Position numbers and translations under genes: made by a program. Source: a bacterium (GTDB taxonomy: Bacteria > Desulfobacterota_D > UBA1144). From it: 47,666 nucleotides of DNA. The notes beneath the pieces are model-generated. The model was not told where the DNA came from. It was given only the letters and a program-made list of their open reading frames with translations, and searched no databases. Within the stretch, counting starts at the first letter, position 1. The number at the start of each line of letters is the position of its first letter. Where the stretch lies: assembly GCA_018654605.1 (NCBI GenBank), contig JABILG010000012.1:1-47666 (forward strand). Reading direction: 5' to 3'. Shown here piece after piece: positions 26,537-33,439 of this stretch.

Positions 26537-27349
26537 CTAAATCCCTTTTAGGATATCATTTAATTGGTCTTCACTCGGTGGTCTATAATGTGATATCAAT
26601 CTTCCTTCAAAATCTTTAATGCCCTTCCCTTTAATAGTGTTACAAATTATAACTGATGGTTTTTTAGAATACTTTTTTGAATCAATAAAGGCTTTTTTAA
26701 TTTCTGAATGATTGTGGCCATCTATATCATAAGTATTCCAGCCATAGGTTTCCCATTTTTCATAAAGAGGGTCTAAATTAATTATATCTTTAGTCTCTCC
26801 AAAACTTTGAATTTTATTCTTATCAACTATACAAATTAAATTATCAACTTTATGATGTGCTGCAAACATTATAGCCTCCCAAGTGCTTCCTGTATTCATT
26901 TCACCATCACTAACAAGTACATATACATTTGATTTAATGTTGTTATATCTCATTGATAACGCCATACCTAACCCAACTGAAAGTCCATGACCGAGCGAGC
27001 CTGTTGAGAACTCAACACCAGGGACCTTATGGTCAATATGGCCGGGCAACTTTGTTCCATCTTGTATAAAAGTGCTTAACCATTTCCTAGAAAAAAAACC
27101 TTTGTTTGCGAGAGCTGAATAAATGATGGCTGCGGTGTGGCCCTTGCTTAAAATAAACCTATCTCTGTTTTTAGAATTCGGATTCTTTTTATCTATATTT
27201 ATAACTTCAGTAAAGAGAACACTTATAATATCAAGACAAGACAAACAGCCTCCAACATGAGAAGTTTTTGCTTCACTTGTCATTCTAACTACATCTTCTA
27301 GTAACTTCTTTGCGAACAATTCCGACATCTGCTTCTGAGTGTACAACAT
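26537..27349 (-). CDS. Split transketolase, N-terminal subunit (copy 1)
   Basis: A 270-residue diphosphate-binding domain of transketolase. Features are HVGGCLSCLDI (31-41), RFILSKGHTAAIIYSAL, GHIDHKVPGVEFSTGSLGHG (103-122), and the ThDP/Mg motif with SDGEMNTGSTWEA (147-159) followed by DNLICIVDKNKIQ ending in the metal-ligand Asn178. The first Gly of the GDG triplet is Ser. It is very similar to copy 2 at 27370. The intergenic gap to copy 2 is 20 nt and to the C-terminal subunit 3 nt, so all three are one operon. Confidence 0.92.
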   Translation of the reverse strand: MLYTQKQMSELFAKKLLEDVVRMTSEAKTSHVGGCLSCLDIISVLFTEVINIDKKNPNSKNRDRFILSKGHTAAIIYSALANKGFFSRKWLSTFIQDGTKLPGHIDHKVPGVEFSTGSLGHGLSVGLGMALSMRYNNIKSNVYVLVSDGEMNTGSTWEAIMFAAHHKVDNLICIVDKNKIQSFGETKDIINLDPLYEKWETYGWNTYDIDGHNHSEIKKAFIDSKKYSKKPSVIICNTIKGKGIKDFEGRLISHYRPPSEDQLNDILKGI

Positions 27350-27369
27350 CTAAATTATGATGACAAATA

Positions 27370-28176
27370 TCATCTAATAAGCTCTAGACCCTCCATGAAA
27401 TCATTCAACTGATCATCAGATGGTGGTCTATAATGTGACATCAACCTACCTTCAAAATCCTTTAATCCTTTTCCTTTTACTGTATTGCAAACTAGAACTG
27501 AAGGTTTTTGTGAATTTTTCTTAGCACTTAGCAGCGCTGTCTTTATTTCAGAAGTATTATGGCCATCTATATCATAAGCATTCCACCCGAAGGATTCCCA
27601 TTTCTTAGAAAGTGGGTTTAGATTAATTATATCGTCTGTCTTTCCTAATGCTTGAAATTGGTTTTTATCAACTATACAAATCAAGTTATTAATTTTGTGG
27701 TGTCCAGCAAACATAATAGCCTCAACAGTACTACCAGAATTCATCTCGCCATCACTTAACAAAACATAAACTTTCGATTTTATTTTTTTGTTCCTCATCG
27801 ACATTGCCATACCTAGCCCAACTGAAAGTCCATGGCCGAGAGAGCCTGTTGAGAACTCAACACCAGGGACCTTGTGGTCAATATGACCGGGTAACTTTGT
27901 ACCATTTTCGAAGAAAGTTCTAAGCCATTTAACTGGAAAGAAGCCTTTATTTGCAAGAGCTGAATATATAACTGCTGATGTGTGCCCCTTGCTCAATATA
28001 AACCTGTCACGATTTTTAGATTTAGGTTTTTTACTATCTATATTGATAACATTATTGAAAAGAACATTGACAATATCTAAACACGACAAACAACCTCCAA
28101 CATGAGATGTTTGTGATACATTAGTCATTCTGACAACATCTTCTAAAAGAATCCTACCAAAAGACTTTGAAACCAT
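27370..28176 (-). CDS. Split transketolase, N-terminal subunit (copy 2)
   Basis: This protein is 268 residues from the ATG at 28176. A longer frame to 28266 would overlap the divergent gene at 28245 and add a hydrophobic N-terminus absent from copy 1, so I reject it. The motifs mirror copy 1: HVGGCLSCLDI, GHIDHKVPGVEFSTGSLGHG, SDGEMNSGSTVEA and NNLICIVDKNQFQ. It differs from copy 1 at otherwise conserved sites, for example STVEA in place of STWEA and KINN in place of KVDN, which could change substrate choice. A perfect TATAAT sits 6 nt before the ATG, so this promoter probably drives the whole three-gene operon as a leaderless transcript. Confidence 0.9.
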   Translation of the reverse strand: MVSKSFGRILLEDVVRMTNVSQTSHVGGCLSCLDIVNVLFNNVINIDSKKPKSKNRDRFILSKGHTSAVIYSALANKGFFPVKWLRTFFENGTKLPGHIDHKVPGVEFSTGSLGHGLSVGLGMAMSMRNKKIKSKVYVLLSDGEMNSGSTVEAIMFAGHHKINNLICIVDKNQFQALGKTDDIINLNPLSKKWESFGWNAYDIDGHNTSEIKTALLSAKKNSQKPSVLVCNTVKGKGLKDFEGRLMSHYRPPSDDQLNDFMEGLELIR

Positions 28177-28182
28177 TGCAAA

Positions 28183-28188
28183 ATTATA
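28183..28188 (-). promoter_or_regulatory. -10 box for a leaderless transketolase operon
   Basis: A perfect TATAAT on the minus strand ends 6 nt before the ATG of the first transketolase gene (28174-28176). No Shine-Dalgarno fits between them. It supports the shorter start and a transcript beginning at or next to the start codon. Confidence 0.6.
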
Positions 28189-28244
28189 TAATAAATAAAA
28201 GATAAAAAAAGTAGTAACCGAAAATAATTCGTTTATATTAAGGT

Positions 28245-29438
28245 ATGGAAAAAATATCATATGCAAAAACTGTATACGGACAAGAAGAGATAGACGCAGT
28301 TGTTAAATGCTTAAGTGAATCGACTCAAATGGGAAACTATGCGAGGCAATTTGAATCTAAGATAGCCGCATTGTTTGCTAAGAAAGATTGCCTATATGTT
28401 AATTCAGGTTCATCTGCTTTATTCCTCGGTATAGAGTCTCTAAATCTTAAAGAAGGTGGAGAGGTTATAACTCCAGCTCTAACTTTTGGAACTACGGTCA
28501 GCTGTCTATTGAAGAATAATCTTGTTCCATCATTTGTTGATGTTGAGCCATTAACTTATTGTATCGACGTGTCACAGATAGAGAAATCGATAAATAAGAA
28601 TACAGTTGCTATCATTGCCCCCAACCTTATGGGAAATATTTGCGACTGGAAGATGATTAGAGAAATTGCAGATAAAAACTCCTTAATGGTAATAGAAGAT
28701 TCAGCAGATACTCTAGGGGCAACTATTGACGGTAAAAGTTCTGGATATTTTTCCGATATTTCAATTACAAGTTTCTACGGCTCTCATATTATAAATTGTG
28801 CAGGAAATGGTGGCGCCTTAGCCGTAAATAATAAAGAGGTACTTGAGAAAGCGAAGCTACTTAGATCATGGGGAAGAAGTTCATCATTATTTGATGAGAA
28901 AAGCGAGGCTATAGAGAACCGATTTAATATTGATTTAGATGGAATAGAATATGATGCGAAATTTGTCTTTGAGGTACCTGGTTATAATTTAGAAGGGAGC
29001 GAAATAGGTGCAGCTTTTGGTTTAGCTCAGCTAAATAAGCTTCAAGACAATATCTCTATAAGACAAAATAATTTCAAGAAACAGTGTGCTTTTTTTGAAA
29101 AGCATGATGAATTCTTTTCAAATCCTATTCAAAATCAAAATGCAAATACTGCCTGGTTAGCCTTCCCAATTCTAATAAAAGAAAATACAAAATTTTCTAG
29201 AAGAGATATTCAAATATATCTTGAAAAAAGAGGTATACAAACTAGAGTAGTCTTCACAGGTAACATTATAAGACAGCCTATGATGAAAGACGCAACATAT
29301 ATAGCTTCCGCAAATGGCTATAATAATGCTGACTCTATTATGGAGAGAGCATTTCTTTTACCACTTCATCATGGAATGACAGATAGTATGTTTAAAAGAC
29401 TACATTCAACGATCGACGAGTTCATAGGATCTTTATAA
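28245..29438 (+). CDS. RfbH/ColD-like PLP sugar 3-dehydratase with active-site His
   Basis: A 397-residue member of the DegT/DnrJ/EryC1 fold-type I PLP family. The residue that is Lys in aminotransferases (SFxxxK) is His181 here (ITSFYGSHIINCAGNGG), the hallmark of 3-dehydratases such as RfbH (E1) and ColD. EDSADTLGA (151-159) holds the pyridine-binding Asp. RfbH enzymes carry cysteines for a [2Fe-2S] cluster just after RDWGRD; here the matching stretch (RSWGRSSSLFDEKS, about 207-220) has none, though the following insert is of similar length. It should therefore act like ColD, with PMP and no iron-sulfur centre, giving a 3-deoxy-4-keto sugar. No RfbI-like reductase is seen. It is divergent from the transketolase operon. 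Confidence 0.85.
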   Translation: MEKISYAKTVYGQEEIDAVVKCLSESTQMGNYARQFESKIAALFAKKDCLYVNSGSSALFLGIESLNLKEGGEVITPALTFGTTVSCLLKNNLVPSFVDVEPLTYCIDVSQIEKSINKNTVAIIAPNLMGNICDWKMIREIADKNSLMVIEDSADTLGATIDGKSSGYFSDISITSFYGSHIINCAGNGGALAVNNKEVLEKAKLLRSWGRSSSLFDEKSEAIENRFNIDLDGIEYDAKFVFEVPGYNLEGSEIGAAFGLAQLNKLQDNISIRQNNFKKQCAFFEKHDEFFSNPIQNQNANTAWLAFPILIKENTKFSRRDIQIYLEKRGIQTRVVFTGNIIRQPMMKDATYIASANGYNNADSIMERAFLLPLHHGMTDSMFKRLHSTIDEFIGSL

Positions 29439-29493
29439 AACATAAAGAAATAATAATTTTTAATGAATAAGTTATAAGATATAATAATTTTCC

Positions 29494-30420
29494 ATGAGCC
29501 TCATCTCAATTATAATTCCGTGCTTTAACGAAGAAGATAATGTTGAAAAGATTGCTTCAAGTATAAAAAGTATTTTTTCAGATAAACTCAGTGATGACCA
29601 TTATGAAATTATCTTTATAGATAATGGCTCTACAGATACGACTCATGATAAAATAAAGAAACTTTGTCAGATAGACAAAGACGTAAAGTTAATAATTAAT
29701 GCTAAAAATTACGGACAATTAATATCACCATACTATGGACTCCTTCAGGCTAATGGTGATGCCATAATGCAAATGGTGTGTGATTTTCAGGACCCTCCAG
29801 AGACAATTCCAGACCTAGTAAATGAGTGGAAGAAAGGAGCAAAAATGGTTCTTGGTGTCCCAAAAAACACCAAACAAGGCTTCACTTTCCTAAAAAAAAT
29901 ATTTTACAGATTTATTAATTTTTTTGCTGACCATAGTCAAATACCCAACTTCCATGGATTTGGGATTTATGACAAAGAAGTTCAGGAAGTTTTAAAAAAG
30001 ATTAATGATAGAAAGCCCTATGTTCGTGGACAACTTTTAGAGCTTAACTTTGAAAAGAAGATTTTATATTATAATGCACCAGACAGAGAGACAGGAAAAT
30101 CTACAAACAATTTTCTTTCATTATTCTCAGTAGCTGTTGAGGGGATAGTTTCTACATCAACTCTCCCATTTAAATTAATAAGTTTAGCAGGGCTTTTTGC
30201 GATATTAATTTCAATCCTAATTATTATAACAAAATCACTTGATTCTATTTTTAATTTATCATTATTTACCTCTGAATATTCAGCTCTCTCGCTATGTATA
30301 CTTTTTTTTTCATCTATTCAACTATTATTCCTCGGACTCATTGGGGAATACTTACTTATTAATCAAGCAAAGAATCAGAATATGCCCTTAGTAGTCGAAA
30401 AAGAAAGAGTTAACTTTTAG
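29494..30420 (+). CDS. DPM-like GT2 polyprenyl-phosphate glycosyltransferase
   Basis: A 308-residue GT2 enzyme with ISIIIPCFNEEDNV at the start, IDNGSTD (42-48), CDFQDPPE (96-103) in the metal-binding region, and two C-terminal membrane segments (about 225-290). DFQDPPE replaces a plain DxD, a form I know from the GtrB-like branch of this family. It would attach a sugar to polyprenyl phosphate in the cytoplasm for use by the GT-C proteins. No Shine-Dalgarno; TATAAT at 29480-29485 lies 8 nt before the ATG. It converges with the ThDP enzyme gene, 5 nt apart. Confidence 0.87.
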   Translation: MSLISIIIPCFNEEDNVEKIASSIKSIFSDKLSDDHYEIIFIDNGSTDTTHDKIKKLCQIDKDVKLIINAKNYGQLISPYYGLLQANGDAIMQMVCDFQDPPETIPDLVNEWKKGAKMVLGVPKNTKQGFTFLKKIFYRFINFFADHSQIPNFHGFGIYDKEVQEVLKKINDRKPYVRGQLLELNFEKKILYYNAPDRETGKSTNNFLSLFSVAVEGIVSTSTLPFKLISLAGLFAILISILIIITKSLDSIFNLSLFTSEYSALSLCILFFSSIQLLFLGLIGEYLLINQAKNQNMPLVVEKERVNF

Positions 30421-30425
30421 GAATT

Positions 30426-32234
30426 CTAATTATTAAACGGTTCTACTATCATATTCTCAAGAAACTCTTCTTTGTCTAAGAAAGGATACATATCTTCAAG
30501 AGGAGTTGAAACCATGCTACCATCCTCTAATGTCTTTGAAGATGCCGTAGGGATTATTTCCTGCTCAGGTGGGCAAATTACTTCTAATATAGCGGGACCA
30601 TAAAAACTTTTAAGCCATTCGATAGAAGCAGCAAGATTAGACGCCTTTGAAACTTTTTTAAAAGGTAACTTATATGCTTTAGCTATATCCTTTGTTTCAG
30701 GAAAGGTCAAACCACTTTCGGGACCAGCTCCTATCTTCCTACCTTTAAAGAACCGATTTTGAGTCGATTTAATGGAAAGGTAGCCACTATTATTCCATAT
30801 AATTAATTTTATATTTGGCTTAAAGTGTGAAAGTGTTTGAAGCTCTTGAATGTTTAACTGAAAAGAACCATCACCAGTGATAGCGAAGACGGTCTTCTTT
30901 GGATCTGCAAATGCAACGCCTATAGAGCATGGAAGAGTAAATCCCATTTCCATTTGACCACCCGGCATTATATATCTTTGATTTTTATTTACTTTAATAG
31001 ATTGCGCAGATGCATAGCCTGCAGAACCTGCATCTGCAACAACTACGGAACTTATATTATTTGACTTGTTAAAAATCTCATAAAAATAATACAAATTAAT
31101 CCCATTAGAATCGTCTCTTTGGTAATCATTACAAACAGGCCAGGAATCTTTCCATTCAATAGATTTTTTTAACCAACCTTTCCATTTAGCTTGAAAGTCG
31201 ATTCTTGGAAGCTTAGGGACGAGCAGCGCTAAGTCCTGATTGATTAGAGAATCTATTCTAATTGTATCTTTCTTATGTTCTGCTTTATTTATATCAATAA
31301 TGCATATCTTAGCCTCTCGTGCAAAAGTCTTATATTCAAAACCTGTTAGCGGAACACTCATCCTACATCCAAAAGCAATTACTAAGTCTGAATTTTGAAT
31401 AGCAAAGTTTGCAGCCCTATTACCTTTGGTACCCAAAGTTCCAATATGGTACTTGTGAGTATTTGGAAAAATATCAATCGCCAAATAGGACGAGACCACA
31501 GGTATTTTCCAATTCTTCACAAGATTAGAAAATTCCTTCTCAACTTTTGCAAGTCTCAAACCATTCCCAATAACCAGTATTGGTCTCTTAGCTTTCTTTA
31601 AAAGATTCATTACCTTGTTGATATCAGTATCAAGTTTATTCTTAAATAAATTTGCTTTTTTGTCTTTAACAATGGACCATTTTTTTTTATCTACAGGAGC
31701 AGCTTGTACATCCAATGGAATATCTAACCATACAGGGCCAGGACAACCCGAAGTTGCGATTCCATAAGCTTTTTCCAGTTCTTTATAAATATCGTTTGGC
31801 TCATTAATCATCTTAGAATACTTAGTAATACTTTCAACAATAGATATTATATCAGCCTCTTGAACTCCGAAGTTCCTTAGATGTGTTTTAGGCCTGATGT
31901 TCCTAGAAGTTTCTTTTCTTTTCACTTGTCCAGATATAAAAATACAAGGCAGATTGTCCTGCCAGGCATCCAAAACACCAGTTACGGCATTTGTAGAGCC
32001 ACATCCAGTCGTAAACATAGCTGCCCCTATTCCATTTTTCATTTTAGAATATCCCACAGCCGCCATTGAACTTGCTTGTTCATGATGATTAAAGATTGTC
32101 TTAATTTTATTAGACCTTAAAGCAAGAGCATCATTAAGGAACATAGCTCCACCACCCATTAGTCCAAAGATGGTGTCAACTTTCTTATTTATTAAAAAAT
32201 CAACTATCACATCTGCAACACGAATTTTTTTCAT
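30426..32234 (-). CDS. Acetolactate-synthase-like ThDP enzyme (YerE-type candidate)
   Basis: A 602-residue member of the three-domain ThDP family that includes acetolactate synthase. It has the PYR-domain catalytic Glu (NHHEQASSMAAVGYSK, E52), a central transhydrogenase-like domain (VIGNGLRLAK onward), and the PP-domain motif GDGSF (454-458) ending in WNNSGY (Asn481/482). No small regulatory subunit gene is nearby, and the gene lies among CDP-sugar genes. The best-fitting known role is YerE, which decarboxylates pyruvate and adds the acetyl unit to C4 of a CDP-4-keto-3,6-dideoxyhexose to start yersiniose. Substrates are inferred. It is 3 nt downstream of the aminotransferase gene. Confidence 0.82.
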   Translation of the reverse strand: MKKIRVADVIVDFLINKKVDTIFGLMGGGAMFLNDALALRSNKIKTIFNHHEQASSMAAVGYSKMKNGIGAAMFTTGCGSTNAVTGVLDAWQDNLPCIFISGQVKRKETSRNIRPKTHLRNFGVQEADIISIVESITKYSKMINEPNDIYKELEKAYGIATSGCPGPVWLDIPLDVQAAPVDKKKWSIVKDKKANLFKNKLDTDINKVMNLLKKAKRPILVIGNGLRLAKVEKEFSNLVKNWKIPVVSSYLAIDIFPNTHKYHIGTLGTKGNRAANFAIQNSDLVIAFGCRMSVPLTGFEYKTFAREAKICIIDINKAEHKKDTIRIDSLINQDLALLVPKLPRIDFQAKWKGWLKKSIEWKDSWPVCNDYQRDDSNGINLYYFYEIFNKSNNISSVVVADAGSAGYASAQSIKVNKNQRYIMPGGQMEMGFTLPCSIGVAFADPKKTVFAITGDGSFQLNIQELQTLSHFKPNIKLIIWNNSGYLSIKSTQNRFFKGRKIGAGPESGLTFPETKDIAKAYKLPFKKVSKASNLAASIEWLKSFYGPAILEVICPPEQEIIPTASSKTLEDGSMVSTPLEDMYPFLDKEEFLENMIVEPFNN

Positions 32235-32237
32235 CTT

Positions 32238-33407
32238 TTATCCAAACAATTCCTTTAATCTACTTAATCCAAGAATAATGTCTTCCTGCGAAGTAGCATA
32301 GCACATTCTAATATACCCCTCCCCATTCTTACCAAAATTATTACCTGGTAGAACTCCTACCCCAATCTTCTCTAGCACATATTCTGAGAAATTATCACTA
32401 CTCATACCAGTTCCCTTAATATTAGGAAAAACATACATTGCGCCCCCTGGATCAACACAACTTATACCATTTACTTTGTTCAAACCCTGTACTAATATTT
32501 TTTTTCTTTCAAAATACTCATCTTTCATTCTCTTAAGTTCAGATTGATCCCCGACAACCGCTTCAAGTCCTGCATACTGACAAAAAGGTGGGGTACAGGA
32601 AGAAATAGTCTCGACAATAAGCCCCATTTTTGCGATTATCTCCTCTGGGCCAATGGCAACACCAATCCTCCAACCTGTCATAGCAAAGGCCTTACTTAAT
32701 CCATTAATTATAATGGTCCTTTCTTTACATTTATCTAAAGTACCTGGACTAAAAAAGCCCTTCTCGGAATCAAATATTAATCGTGAATAAACCTCATCAG
32801 TAAGCAAGTACACATCATGTTCTTTTGCAATTTGGGCAACTTCATGGATCTCATCTTTAGTCATCACTGACCCTGTAGGGTTAGCTGGTGAATTTATAAT
32901 AATTAATTTTGTTTTTTTCGTAATCTTATCTCTTAAATCTGACGGAGAAAGTTGAAAATTATTTTTTTCATGCAATGGTACATATACTGGTTTAGCTCCA
33001 ATGAAATTAGCAGCAGATGTATAAGTAGGGAAACCCGGATCAGGGATAATAACTTCTTCCCCGGGATTAACCAAAGTAGATATTGCCAAATAAATTATGT
33101 AATTTGCACCAGGTGTTACAAGGACTTGATTAAAATCAGGCCTGAAGCCTCTAGATAGCTCTGTAGTTTTCTGAACAGCTTCTCTTAATTCAGAAATCCC
33201 CATAGAATTAACGTAATGAGTCTCCCCGTCTATTATACTTTTTATCGCTGCTTCACTTATATTCTTTGGTGTAGCAAAATCTGGGTCACCAAGTTCAAAA
33301 TGAAGTATTTCTTTTCCTTTTTTCTCAAGCTCTTGGATTTTAGACAGCATACGAAACATTGGCTGCCCAGATAAACTTTGGGCCGATTTCGACAACTTAT
33401 GAGACAT
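32238..33407 (-). CDS. Class I/II PLP aminotransferase (AspC-like)
   Basis: A 389-residue fold-type I aminotransferase. It has ELGDPDFATP (38-47), NSPANPTGS (172-180, Asn176 contacting PLP), LLTDEVYSRL (Asp204, Tyr207), the Schiff-base Lys239 in NGLSKAFAMTGWRIG, and a C-terminal Arg region (EGYIRMCYA) that binds the substrate carboxylate. It belongs to the Asp/Ala/aromatic transaminase group and probably interconverts an amino acid and a 2-oxo acid. Coupling to the ThDP gene raises the idea that it supplies the 2-oxo acid that is decarboxylated. TATTAT lies 6 nt before the ATG, without a Shine-Dalgarno. Confidence 0.88.
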   Translation of the reverse strand: MSHKLSKSAQSLSGQPMFRMLSKIQELEKKGKEILHFELGDPDFATPKNISEAAIKSIIDGETHYVNSMGISELREAVQKTTELSRGFRPDFNQVLVTPGANYIIYLAISTLVNPGEEVIIPDPGFPTYTSAANFIGAKPVYVPLHEKNNFQLSPSDLRDKITKKTKLIIINSPANPTGSVMTKDEIHEVAQIAKEHDVYLLTDEVYSRLIFDSEKGFFSPGTLDKCKERTIIINGLSKAFAMTGWRIGVAIGPEEIIAKMGLIVETISSCTPPFCQYAGLEAVVGDQSELKRMKDEYFERKKILVQGLNKVNGISCVDPGGAMYVFPNIKGTGMSSDNFSEYVLEKIGVGVLPGNNFGKNGEGYIRMCYATSQEDIILGLSRLKELFG

Positions 33408-33439
33408 GAAAACATAATACAGTATGTATAAAGATTCTA

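Noticed and set aside
28177-28266. Longer start for transketolase N-subunit copy 2
   Set aside because: It would overlap the divergent gene at 28245, adds a hydrophobic stretch absent from copy 1, and the TATAAT promoter lies inside it, 6 nt before the ATG at 28176.
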